Shown piece after piece: positions 1 to 10,314 of a DNA stretch of 64,000 nucleotides. A program made the translations under genes and the position numbers. Numbering within the stretch: the first letter of the stretch is position 1; every line of letters begins with the position of its first letter. The notes beneath the pieces were generated by a model that saw nothing but the letters and a program-made list of their open reading frames with translations, was not told where the DNA came from and made no database searches. Source of the stretch: Adiantum capillus-veneris (taxonomy: Eukaryota > Streptophyta > Polypodiopsida > Polypodiales > Pteridaceae); the NCBI GenBank assembly GCA_014529385.2, contig CM043960.1, positions 30,629,396 to 30,693,395 on the forward strand. Reading direction: 5' to 3'.

Positions 1-1590
1 AAGGCTATATAAAAGAAATCGAGACTGGATATTGCTTTTATGAATTAACCCTGAAGAAAAGGAACAATACCTAAGTCAAGCACATGTTACCATAGTAGGA
101 CTTCACTTTGCGGAAGCCCAAACTATGTAACGAATCTTAAGACTTGGAGTATTTTGGCCGACTATGAGGAGAGATGTTAGATCTTTTGTAAAAGATTTCC
201 CTCAATGTCAAAAACAACCACCCATTCCTCATGTAACATTGTTTCAAATGTCACCTGTTCCAAAGTGGAGTAATTATCTGGTTACTTACTTATCGAGCCA
301 AACATTTCCTGAGGATATGAGTAAACGCTGTCAAAGAGCAATTGAAACTGAAGCAAGAGACTATGCTCTTATTGGGAACCAATTGTATCGGAGAGGTAAA
401 GATTAACATTTGCGTCTTTGTGCAAATGAAAACGAGTATATTCCGATTATAGAACAAGCACATGCTGGATTAGCTACAGGTCACTTTTCTAGTGAGACCA
501 CCGCAAGAGCAATCTTGATGGCAGGCATATGGTGGCCAACACTTTTTGTAGATGCCAAAGAATATGTTCGAAGGTGTGATGCTTGTCAATGAGCAAAAAT
601 GCAACACGAGTAGACAACATGCCCTAAGACCAATGATGGGGACTAGAGACTTTGCAAAATGGGCTATATATTTTGTTGGACCGATACAACCACCTGCTTA
701 TAGAACCCAAGCTCAATATATCATTGTAGCTATGGACTATTTGACCAAGTGGGATGAGGCTAAAGCGACTCAAAAGAATGATGCCAGAACCACTGCTGCA
801 TTCTTATATGAGTATGTATTCACGAGATATGGAATGCCAATAGAGATTGTCAGTGATCGGGGAACTCATTTCCTCGATGAGGTAATAGAGTATTTGCTTA
901 ATGATTTTATGATCATCCATAACAAATCAGCTCCCTATCACCCACAAACAAACAGACAAGTTGAGCATACGAATAAAATTCTTAGCTTGGTACTGACCAA
1001 AGTGGTTAGTTCAGGAAGGACAGACTGGGAAATGAATCTCCATGCTGCTCTATGGGCTTATCGAATTTCATTCAAAACAGCTCTTAATGCTACACACTTT
1101 AACCTTGTTTATGGTCTTGATGTCATACTTCCAATATAATTTCTATTACCGACATTAAGGGTAGCATAGAATCTTGAGTGGACAGCTGGACATGAATTAT
1201 CAGAAAGACTTGAAGATTTGGAAAAGCTAGACAAGCAAAGGCTAACTGCTGTAGCTCATATCTATGCACAGAAGCGGAAACAAAAAAAGTTTTTTGATTC
1301 CCACTTAATCACAAAAATCTTCAAAAAGGGGACTTAGTTTTAGTCTATTCCCTTAAGCAACACATTCCAAAGTTTAAGAAAAATGAAAATGGACCATTTA
1401 CAATTGAAGATGTATCTCCAAGTGGAGCTGTAAAATTGTCCACCCTAGATGGTGAACCAATGGCTAATTGGATTAGTGGATGTCATTTAAAGAAATACAA
1501 TTTGCTACTAACCAATGAATTGTTGGAGAGAATGCATGTAGCCAAACAAAGGAAGATCAAGCGATAGCAGGTTATTGATGAAGCCCAAGA
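1..1590 (+). pseudogene. Ty3/gypsy integrase fragment (family A) with two H2C2 domains
   Basis: Broken 3' part of a Ty3/gypsy pol gene that would insert retrotransposon cDNA into chromosomes. It starts upstream of the window. A first H2C2-like zinc-binding segment lies at about 75-230 (His pair near 82-112, then FWPTMRRDV and FPQCQK, where one Cys is Phe). A linker ending LYRRGKD follows, then a second, complete H2C2 at 440-592 (AHAGLATGHF to CDACQ). The core is at 640-1139 with the three acidic residues visible: Asp in AMDYLTKW, Asp in VSDRGTHF, Glu in RQVEHTNKI. The C-terminal part has GDLVLVYSLKQH and SPSGAVKLSTLDGEPM near 1330-1470. In-frame stops at 127-129, 404-406, 590-592 and 1137-1139 and a frame change near 600 make it non-functional. 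The reading continues into a retropepsin-like segment. Confidence 0.9.
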
Positions 1591-2062
1591 GGAAGCTAGA
1601 CTTTGGGTACTCAAGCGTGAAGTTGCTCTCAAGAATCAACAGAAACCGATTCCCATCAACACTTTGGAACTAGATGATCAACAATGGGAATTACCTAAAG
1701 ACGTAGTTTCAACATATGACGACTGGTTAGATGGAATGGATCCGCGCATCAAAGTACAACTCAACAATCATAGCACCAATGCTTTGGTAGACACATGAGC
1801 TAGAGCGAATGCAGTCAGTTATTCCACATACAAGAAGGCAACAAGTCAAGCATTGACAGCCGGAATAGCGACAATCAAAGGATGCAACAAGAATCCAACT
1901 CCAACATTGGGAGTAGTCAACTTGAACGTGGTAGTACATGGATGTTCATGTCCGCATCAGTTTGTATGCTTGCCAGATGAACACATGAATGAGACGATGA
2001 TCCTTGGAATTCCGTGGATGTGTCATACAAAGCAGTACCAGATTGGGATACGAATCAGCTAA
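1591..2062 (+). pseudogene. Retropepsin-like domain downstream of integrase (family A PR2)
   Basis: This segment continues the integrase frame. It holds an aspartic-protease-like signature: NALVDT, a TGA stop at 1796-1798 where the Gly of D-T-G would be, then ARANAVSY. About 65 residues later comes MILGIPWM, the usual second hydrophobic motif of retropepsins (I-L-G-x-x-W). Protease normally lies between gag and RT in Ty3/gypsy, so a position after integrase is unusual. The same order is seen on the minus strand at 25988-26360 and a related domain at 50860-51190. Activity is unlikely in this copy. Calling it retropepsin rests on motifs only; a structural comparison would be the test. Confidence 0.65.
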
Positions 2063-2870
2063 AGCTATCACCTAAAGGAGGGCAACTCATTGTTCCAATT
2101 GCACCAAGCAAGGATGAATGGAAAAGAAGCAATCAGCAGACCAATCCATGAAGCCAATCTTCTCCATCCCCTCGACAATCAAATGCTACAGGTAGCATGC
2201 AAGGAGTCAGGCAGATTTGGGTACCAAAAGCACAGCTTAAGGATAAACCAATTCAGATCTGGGTGCCTAAAACTTCACCGAAGAAACAAAAGAAGGTTCC
2301 ACACAAAATCGAGTATCTCCGAGCAAGGAACCTAACATGAAACGGGTTTGGAAGAAAAAGGAGCACTTATCTTCTCCACAAACCACGAAACCAATCAAAC
2401 AGTGGCAAGTTAAGTCTCAACAATCTCTAACACACCATGCAGCACCAAGCCGACCGAGCTACCAATGGCGAGAAAAAGCTCGACAACAGTCTAACGTGCT
2501 ACCAATAGCTCAAGCAATCAGTGTGCTAAAACACCCTAATGGTACAATCAAACAGAGAGCACAAAAGCTACAAGATTTGCTTTTTGGAAGACATCAGCAG
2601 CAAACCTCGACATCAGAAACCCTTGAGTTAATTACTCAAGACCCAGCTCTTGCACAACATATTGGTTTGAATTGCATTGATCTTCATATCATGGTAGAGC
2701 CAATCATGGCTATGCATAGACATCAGCAGCAAACCTCGAGATCGGAAACCCTTGAGTTAATTACTCAAGACCCAGCTCTTGCATAGCATAGCATATTGGT
2801 TTGAATTGCATTGATCTTCATATCATGGTAGATCCAATCATGGCTACGCATAGACACAATTGTTCAACCC
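2063..2870 (+). pseudogene. C-terminal tail of family A polyprotein with WVPK motifs
   Basis: Low-complexity, basic, Gln/Lys/Ser-rich coding remnant following the retropepsin-like domain. Near 2211-2290 one frame carries two copies of IWVPK (RQIWVPKAQLKDKPIQIWVPK spans the pair; one residue run is split here by frame decay). KWVPK occurs in the equivalent place on the minus strand near 25.67 kb, and IWVQS, VWVNKP and IWLPK at 51.47-51.90 kb. This suggests a short repeated motif in the family tail, of unknown role. The rest of the segment is shifted between frames, with many stops. The last 270 bp are a tandem duplication described separately. I do not recognise a known domain here. Confidence 0.5.
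2591..2855 (+). repeat. Two-copy tandem duplication, about 129 bp unit
   Basis: The unit starting acatcagcagcaaacctcga at 2591 recurs at 2720 with few changes and a 6 bp slippage insertion (ATAGCA repeated) near 2785-2795. Both copies encode TLELITQDPALA in the same frame, so the duplication occurred inside coding sequence. Confidence 0.9.
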
Positions 2871-4360
2871 ATGCACGCAATCGTCCCGAAGTACGCCACC
2901 TAGGAGGGGTGGAAGGGCACTAAGTGAAGGGCACTAAGTACTAAGTAATTAAGGGCAATGTTTGAAGAGGGAGGAAAAAGTTCCATGTTAACGTGTGATT
3001 TTTTGCAAAATTACCTAATAATGCCCTTATAATTCATCAACAAGGGAAAATTCATTTATAATATCTTCCTGATGAGTGTAAATAGTATATTTACTATCAG
3101 AAAATCATCGAAAATAGTCCCTTGTTGGGTATTTTTCATCATTTTTGTTGATAAGGAGGCTTAAAAATGGAGAAATCCAACAAAAAACAATAAAGCTATG
3201 TTTTTAAAGTGATTTTCTTAATTATTGGATTTTTACTTTACTTTTTTAGAAAATTTTGTTATTTTCTTTGATTTTTTCAAATAAACAGGTCAAAATTAAA
3301 AATAAATAGCAAGAAAGCTCAGATGGTAAAATTGAAGACACGATGGTGATCAGAAGGACAAGGCAGACATTCACAAAAATTCTCAATAAAATCAGAAGAC
3401 GGAAGCTGAAAGCCTAAATTAGGCGGCTAGGCCTACTTTTGCAAAATTCTTGCAGAATGAGCTACAGGAATCCGATCAGAGAAATTTTTTTCTCTAACAT
3501 AGATTTTACGGCCTAGTAGGACTAACGGGGAAGTCTAGGGAAATTTGGTTCGGGAAGTCCAGGTATAGATATCCATTGTAGGCTAAAACCACTTCATTTT
3601 CACTTGGAGCCTTTGCAGAGAGAGATTTCGGCCTCTTTCGCGCGACATTTTTTCGGAGCCCACAGTTGACCTTTTTCAGCACCATCTCACACGAGACATG
3701 AGGGGTAAGTTCTTTACTCGATAATGATCCATTTTATACGGCCGGTAGCTAGTCTAAAGCCTTAGAAAAAACCCTAGAAATCGAACAGTGCAAGAAGATC
3801 TACGACCTAAAACTGAACATAGCGGCCTGCCAGCTTGATTAAATCGGATGGGATTTGAACCATAGCATGCCCTAACATAATAGAACCTTTCTATACCATC
3901 AGATGACCATTTGGCTGGGGTCAAGGGGGTCCCAGTAGAAAAGTTAGGTTTTTGGCAAATATCAAAATTCCGACCTGACTTCACAAATGGCTTGCTAATG
4001 AGGTCCATATACAATGTATATGATTGATTTGGTGAAATCCATCAAGCAAGGCCCTCGAAAAGCAAAAAACGGCTCGAAGGTTACAAAGCGTCAAATTCGA
4101 CATACAAGGCCAAACTGACTCCAAACGAGGCAGAATTGGACAGATAGCTTCATGACTATGTTACGGACAAGTCCAAAGCCTCAAAGTTGACCGACCAACC
4201 CAACAGACAGAGTAATCACAAAAAACGGTGATTTCAGAGTTGATATAGCAAAAAGTGATGCCAGCATGATCAAACTTGGTCAAATTCAATTTAGGACTTG
4301 TATTAGGTATATGAAACATGTCTAAGTCAAAATTTGTGAGTTTTACAAAGTTTTTGTCAC
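2871..4360. other. Non-coding stretch between family A fragment and family B leader
   Basis: A purine run (aggaggggtggaaggg, 2902-2917) could be the polypurine tract of the preceding family A fragment, but no clear LTR start follows. From about 3300 the sequence resembles family B leader DNA in style (AT-rich, phrases such as caaacttggtcaaattc). I see no gene; short open frames on both strands have no recognisable content. Confidence 0.4.
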
Positions 4361-4367
4361 TGAAGTT

Positions 4368-4959
4368 AATAATCGCGATTATTTCTTTTGGTTCAGTTTG
4401 CTTGGAGATTGTCAAATCACCTCACCTATCATGTGTACACACCTATTACATGACAAAAATCAAGTATGAGCCAAAATGACCACCCATTACTTGTAAAATT
4501 ACCAAAAAACGCAAAGAAGTCTTTGCAAGCCAAATTTTGGGTTATGGACAACTTTTCTTGATCCAAATCACCTCATATATCATACCCAAGGTCTATACCA
4601 TGCCTAGGACCAATTTGCACCAAAAAATATCAATTTTGGAAGAAAAGTTAATAATCGCGATTATTTACTTTTTGGTCAAAATTAGGGAATTTTTATATTT
4701 GGCCATCATACATCCAAAGTACATGTTGTGATAAGCCCACTAGTCAACTTTGAATCAGTTTGGAGTTCAAAATCTCAGATTTCCTTTGTATCTACTATTT
4801 CAGAGACCTAAAGCCAAAATCTGGTACCATTTTCAACTTGTGCATCCAAATGAGCCCATATTTCACTCAGAGATTGTATTTGGCTTATACTTCAAGCTTA
4901 TAAAGCCAAGTTTGCAAAAAGTTGAAAATTTTTCTCAGCTATAAATAATTGTGATTATT
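4368..4959. repeat. Family B leader palindrome array (three units)
   Basis: AATAATCGCGATTATT occurs at 4368-4383 and 4650-4665, and the decayed form AATAATTGTGATTATT at 4944-4959: spacings 282 and 294 bp. The sequence between is diverged but repetitive. The array ends about 190 bp before the accessory ORF start at 5150, so it lies in the element's untranslated leader. Confidence 0.85.
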
Positions 4960-5149
4960 TACTTTGGTTGTAAATTTTTGTTTTGACCATACAGTTTTGT
5001 TCCTTGCATGATTTTATGCATCTTTGCTTGTTCAAAAATTGATTTGAAGCAATTTGGACCAGATTATCAGCATTTCAGTCTAAAGGGACATTCCAGAGGA
5101 AAATCTGACAAATCTGCTAACTTTGCACTCTATTCACTGAACGGGAGCA

Positions 5150-6253
5150 ATGCAAGCTGCGGAGAAGGCCAAGAAGAAGCTAAACCAAAAAGAGAAACTA
5201 CAAGAACTGCCTGCGTATCAACTGGACCCCGAGTCAGTCAAGGCAGCAAAAGCATCCTATCTTTCTAAAGAACAGCTGGAAGAACACCACACCACGGTCT
5301 TCACTGGTAGATTCAAGAGTGAAGAAGGGCATTGGGTGGAGTTGCAACTCCTGCCTAAAGAGGTCTATGATGTAGCTGCAAAGCCAGAAACCAAAGAGGC
5401 TAACCGTAGGTTGGGGCTCAGGAATTTCTACGAACAAGAGCCTTGCGGAGTGGACTTTCAGAAAGCTTACGAGCTTCTGTCCACAATTTTTGAAGACGGA
5501 ACCACCCAGATATCAGAAACCCAAGGGAACAAGGTTGAGGTAGTAATCACAAAAGAAATAGTGGCAGAGGCACTCAGACTGCCCATTGAAGGAATGACCA
5601 TGCGAGCAAGAGACATGAAAATCGTGGGTACATTTACCAAGGAAACAGCCGTGGCCACATTCGCTGATCTTATCCACAAACAGGTGGAAGAGCCAGCTCG
5701 TCTGTACCATCAACACTTTCATTTTTTGGCAAAAAGGCCACCAAGGTACACGACACCAAATCACGCCGTGGCCACCACCTTTACTCAGATTCTTAAGTCA
5801 ACAACAAGGCAGCCTATGGACCACGCGCAGTATGTCTTGACAACCTTGAAGGGCACCCACAAGGAGGGTAAAATAACATACTTGGGCACGCTAGAAGTGT
5901 TTACAAGAATAGCCTATCATGCCATCGGCATGGCTGATAACCTACTGCCTGCTATCTCTGATCAGAATACATGGATCTTGGCAGCACAACCCTCTCCAAG
6001 AGCTACAAGATCAGGTAAAAGATCATTTAAATCAGGTGATGAATCAGATGACAGCTCACCAGAGTGGCACAGCAGTGAGAGCTCTGACAACGAAGAAAAG
6101 AGAGCTCGAAGGGAAGAGATGAAGAGGAAAGCTGTGGCTGCCCACCAAGAGGAGCCAAATAAAAAACAAACGCGTTTCGAAAGAGAAAAACAAGCTTACC
6201 AGCGCAGTAGGCAAGCACAAGGAAAAGACCCAAAAAAGTGGGTACCCACATGA
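5150..6253 (+). pseudogene. Family B accessory ORF, N-terminal domain
   Basis: An open frame of 367 codons from ATG 5150, the first ATG after the leader. Residues 1-290 look like a folded domain of mixed composition (for example AYELLSTIFEDG, EIVAEALRLPIEGM, LLPAISDQNTW). The last 75 residues are highly charged and include a basic cluster, EKRARREEMKRKA, that could be a nuclear localisation signal. No gag, protease, RT or integrase motif is present. A similar fold-then-basic-linker arrangement lies downstream of integrase on the minus strand at 22.0-22.9 kb, so I infer this is the accessory ORF of an element that has lost or never had pol. The frame stops at TGA 6251 and continues in another frame. 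Function unknown; the position is that of env-like ORFs, but I see no signal peptide or membrane segment. Confidence 0.6.
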
Positions 6254-7801
6254 TTGAACGGACCTCGAACAAAGCATCATACAAGAAAAGAGACAGATGA
6301 TCCAAAAGAATATTTGGAAAGAATGTACCAAGAGGCCGAAGCCCTAAAGCTGAAAGAGGCAGAAGAAGCGGCAAAGAAAGCTGAGGAAACGACTACTCAA
6401 GAGCAAAGCCAGGCATCTCTCCGACCCACCTCACCACCGCCGGAACAACAGGACCATCCCATGCCTAACCCACCACCATCACCACCAGGCCAAGGTACCA
6501 ATGAAGAAACAAAGACTGAAAAAGAAAAAGATTCTGAATTCACCTAACAAACAGAAGCTACACAAAAAGCTGGCCACACCAAAGGGCATGAGGAAAAAGA
6601 AGCCGAGCCAGAACCGGAGCAGGCCACAGAAGAAACTCTAAAGCAGACGAAAGAAACTGATAAGGAAGTAGATACAGAAAAAGGGCATACCACTACACAT
6701 GAGACGGAGCCTGAGCCAGAGAAGACAGAAAGGCTAGCAGCGACGGTAAGGGTTGAGACCACAGCATCTACTTCCACTCAGTCAGGAATTTCCGAGGCAT
6801 CAAAACCTCAGGATGGCCAAGGAGAAGAACAACCATCTACCTCTACAGAACCACCAATACCTACAACACAGCAAGAAGCAACACATGAGACTGCAGGCAC
6901 ATCCCAACTAGCAAGACAAGAGGAGTGGCAGTCCAATGACAATGTTATTTGACAAGTAAACAAGTATGCAAGGCAGATGCAAGACATGACAGAGAAACTC
7001 CGCTCAGCAGCCTTAAACTACAGCACAAAGGCCAAGGAACTATAAATGGTCATCGATGCTCTTCAAGGAGAGCTCGAAGACAGGATGATTATCATCATTG
7101 ATCTCCAAAGGCAAGTGCAGGAGCTAAAGACAGAAGCGGAACAACATCAGATAACCAGGGACACACAACAAATAAAAATGGAGGAGTTAGGTGACCTCCT
7201 CACTAAATTATCTGATGCTTGCAAGGTAAAAGACGAGAAGCTGATAGAAGTCACAAATAAACTTCTTACAACCTCTCTATCAGCTCAAAAAATTCAAGTG
7301 CAGCTAGATGCGGGCCAATGCTTCACTGCAATATTCCGAATAGAGAATCAATGATTAGGCCATATTCTTGCGGCAAATCAGAAAAAATCCAGTGGCCTTG
7401 ATCAAGGGAACTGATGAAGTGTACAAGGCACTTGAAAAGAAAAACAAGGATTTAGAACTGGAATTAAAGCTTGAACAGTCACAGCGCAGAGACCTGGCAC
7501 TGATGCGGGTTTAAAGAGAGGAGGAGCTCCTAAAGGAGATAGCAGAACTCAAACGGATAAATCAGCTTCTCAGAGATGGAAAGCGAGACACGCAGGAAGA
7601 GGCATGCATTTTAGAGACGCCCCAAATAAACATTCCCTCGGTCTCATTTGCTGAATTTGAGACGCAGTCCACAACAGAGCCGAGTGGTGATGAAGACTTT
7701 CAAGTTCACATCACAGACAAAGATACAGTGCCAATGGTCCAGCTGTCAAAAGCTGAAGAAGACGCACTGAAAGAGAAAATCACCTTAGAGGTGGATGAGC
7801 A
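6254..7801 (+). pseudogene. Accessory ORF middle part: acidic/Pro-rich linker and coiled coil
   Basis: Continuation of the accessory ORF, broken by several stops (for example TAA 6545-6547, TGA 6950s, TAA 7043-7045, TGA 7352-7354). 6254-6950 encodes a Glu/Lys/Thr/Pro-rich linker with PPPSPPGQG. 7046-7350 encodes a clear coiled coil (leucine/isoleucine heptads such as LQGELEDRMIIIIDLQRQVQELK, here only partly quoted: LQRQVQELK). A second coiled segment with EELLKEIAELKRINQLL follows at 7525-7575. Low-complexity linkers and coiled coils are also present in the minus-strand relatives at 20.3-21.9 kb and 18.4-19.6 kb. Confidence 0.6.
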
Positions 7802-7814
7802 GTGAAAGGCTGCT

Positions 7815-8621
7815 ATGGATTGGGAGTTGAGAGTTTTACACTCTGTCAACGTCACTCAACTCACTCCCAATCAAATCAACGCTCAATGGAACCAACTATC
7901 CCTGCCGTACCCTCTCATCAAGGTAGAACTTTTACAGGTAAAAGAAAAGTTGTACAAGGATATGCAAGAAGATGGCGCATATAAAGACCACCCAAAGTGG
8001 AGGTTAAGTTGGCTGAACAAGAATCCGAGATACCTAATTTTGTTTGCAAGAGCACCTGTAGCCTTACAAAAAGATCCAACATTTTGTCTTGTACCCAGAG
8101 TAAGGACATGGCAAGCGCATGAAGCACTACAGAAGAAGAGGCCAACTTGGCTCAACTTCCCCAGGCTGCCAGCTCCAGAGAGAGGCCAAGTGACGAAGGA
8201 ATACATGGTGAAAAACCTAACGAGAACCATGTCATTCTTCAAGAGTCTGTCAGATCTCTCATGTGCAATTCTATATAAGATCTGCAGGATGCTACTCACA
8301 TGCATACAAGTTTTCAATGATCCTGAGCAGACAGGAGCCCCATGGTTCTCATTCTTGGAAGGAAACAAAGGCCTATGTTACAATCTGAGTGGGCAACCTT
8401 CAGAAGAAATGCTTTACGGATTCTATGCCAGATGCATGTTCCTGCCCTCGCATAATATACTAGCCTTTGAAGAAGCATTCTACACTGGATTCTTCACCTG
8501 GCGAACGAAGATATTTTCACCGGTGATAAGCAACCTCACATCCAGATTTGTAGGCTACTCTGCGGTGGAACTGAAGAATCAAGTCACCATGCAATTTTTG
8601 CAAGTGCCTGACAAAGAATGA
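7815..8621 (+). pseudogene. Accessory ORF C-terminal domain (family B)
   Basis: An open frame of 268 codons, the best-preserved part of the accessory ORF, ending 119 bp before the 3' LTR. It is rich in aromatic residues (LSWLNKNPRYLILFARAP, GAPWFSFLEGNKGLCYN, FYTGFFTWRTKIFSP) and looks like a globular domain. I do not recognise the family. Beyond the stop at 8619-8621 another frame carries PAVNPKTTSAHKAMSRDDTG up to the polypurine tract. The minus-strand copy at 63.86-64.0 kb keeps the same peptide, so a frameshift near 8600 probably truncated this copy. The start given is the first ATG in this frame; the true protein probably ran in from upstream. Confidence 0.6.
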
Positions 8622-8726
8622 AGAATCAGATACCAAAAGGCACTGGAAGCACTTAAAGACCACCTTGCCTGCCGTTAACCCGAAGACTACTTCAGCCCAT
8701 AAAGCTATGTCAAGGGATGACACAGG

Positions 8727-8740
8727 CGATGAGGGGGAAA
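8727..8740 (+). promoter_or_regulatory. Polypurine tract of family B
   Basis: gcgatgagggggaaa lies immediately before the LTR start. The minus-strand copy has gaggagggatggaa in the same place. It would prime plus-strand DNA synthesis. Confidence 0.7.
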
Positions 8741-9649
8741 TTTTAGCAGCAAGCTAACGCGAACACCATTTTTTGGAGTTCTCCTTGCAAAACAATTATT
8801 ATTTTGATAAATCGAGAATATTGTAACTCCTATTTTCTTGGTAAACTTTGTAATTAATGAGCCGGGGCTACAAGCTTCTAGATTGTATCAGCGAGTCAAT
8901 TCCGAGCTTTGGTAGAACTCCAGATTATTAGTTTTGACCACTCAAAAACCTTGGGTAAGATATAAAAGCCAATTTTTGTAAGTTTTTGGATAAGAAATAC
9001 ACAACGTGAGCTAATGGCACTCACTCCTCTCCTTCTCGCGCTTCCTACTCCCTCTCCGGTTGTCACATTGTGATTGCGTTTGTTGCATTACAACTGCAGG
9101 TAAGAGCTCTACGCATTGATATAAGCCATTCACAGTATTTTGTAGCTTTTGGCGTTGTCGATCCGCGGCCCAATTTCATCATAACTAAGAATCTACACTT
9201 TTAAATCGAAAACTAAGCATATGCGGGGTATTGGGGTATCATTGCTAAGCATTTAGATGCATTCTGGGTAAAAAACGACTAGGTAAAAAACCCACTGCTG
9301 TTAATAATTGCGATTTTGGAACTTGACCTAAAGTGGTATTTGAGGCCAAAGGCATGTGTGCTTAGGTCTTATAAAGTTGTCTTAGAAGTTTCGTTACGTT
9401 TGGATGTCATTTGATGTTGTAACGGATGTGATTTTCTTGCCGATGAGCGATTGGCTTTTGGTGATTTCAGTCACTTGAGTGTAGCTTGAGTTAGATGCGA
9501 GTTGTTAGTTGTTTTCTAGAAGATTGACAACCTCTTATAGCCTCTATGCACTAGTCAAGTCAACTTCGTCCCATAGTTTGACAAATTAATCGTGGTTCTC
9601 ACTAATACTCCAATAAGATAGGATGGTGAAGTTAGACACGCGTCCCACA
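8741..9649 (+). repeat. Family B 3' LTR (909 bp)
   Basis: Bounded upstream by the polypurine tract and downstream by cgtcccaca. It matches the reverse complement of 62959-63857 over its whole length, which starts with TGTTGGCAGC and ends CCCACA. Here the start has decayed to TTTTAGCAGC. A TATA-like tataaaag is at 8961. It carries the half-palindrome AATAATTGCGATT at 9303-9315, matching the leader palindromes of the same family. Confidence 0.85.
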
Positions 9650-9916
9650 TGCAATTTCAATTTTTGTGCATTTTTGTGTTGATTTTTAGTTTACTCTACA
9701 ATACTATTACTCCCATCAAAGGCATCATTGCCTTGTGCAACTAGTGTGTATGTGAAACCATTGTTGAGAGCCATCCGTCGACCTTCTACTTGTTTTAATC
9801 AGGCCTCATATGTGCAAGTAATCGGCCGATTAATTTTACAAAATAAATGCTCTTTCAACCGTTGGAATTTCTTGCACTGCAACAGTTCATGCTTGTGTGT
9901 GTGTGTGTTACTTTCG
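9650..9916. other. Spacer between two family B LTRs
   Basis: AT-rich, with a short (GT) run near 9896-9909. No gene or known element seen. It may contain the lost 5' part of the next LTR. Confidence 0.3.
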
Positions 9917-10293
9917 AGGTAAGAAATGACTAGGTCAAAATCTCACTGCTGCTGTTAATAATCGCATTTTTTGCAACTCATCAAAAGTGAGATTTGACAC
10001 CATAAGCATGTGTGCTTAGGTCTTATATACTTGTCCTAGAAGTTTAATAGCATTCACATGTCGTTTGATGCTGTAATGATCATGGTTTGATTGTCGATTA
10101 GCGACTAGCTTTTGATGACTTAGGTCATTTGAGTGTAGCTTGGGTTAGATGCAATTTGTATGTTTTTTTTCAAGGGATTGATACCCTCTTGTAGCCTCTA
10201 TGCACTAGTCAAGTCAGCTTCGTCCCATGGATTGACAATTATGTTCGCTATGTCTGCAATAAGATAAGAGTGAAGTTAGGAAACCCATCCACA
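9917..10293 (+). repeat. Partial family B LTR (3' portion of a 5' LTR)
   Basis: Matches the last 380 bp or so of the LTR at 8741-9649, including the half-palindrome (AATAATCGCATT at 9957) and the text gcactagtcaagtcagcttcgtcccatgg. It ends in CCACA directly before a primer-binding site, so it is the 5' LTR of a second, downstream element. Confidence 0.8.
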
Positions 10294-10295
10294 TT

Positions 10296-10314
10296 TGGCG
10301 TGGTTGTCGGGGAT
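10296..10314 (+). promoter_or_regulatory. Primer-binding site, tRNA-Asp type, family B
   Basis: TGGCGTGGTTGTCGGGGAT sits 2 bp after the LTR end. It matches the plant tRNA-Asp 3' end complement with a few transitions; compare TGGCGCCGTTGCCAGGGA at 42657 in family A. Confidence 0.75.

Noticed and set aside
5150..8621. Host nuclear or envelope gene
   Set aside because: It sits between a palindrome leader and a polypurine tract plus LTR of the same family, and has no signal peptide or transmembrane segment; best explained as an element's accessory ORF.
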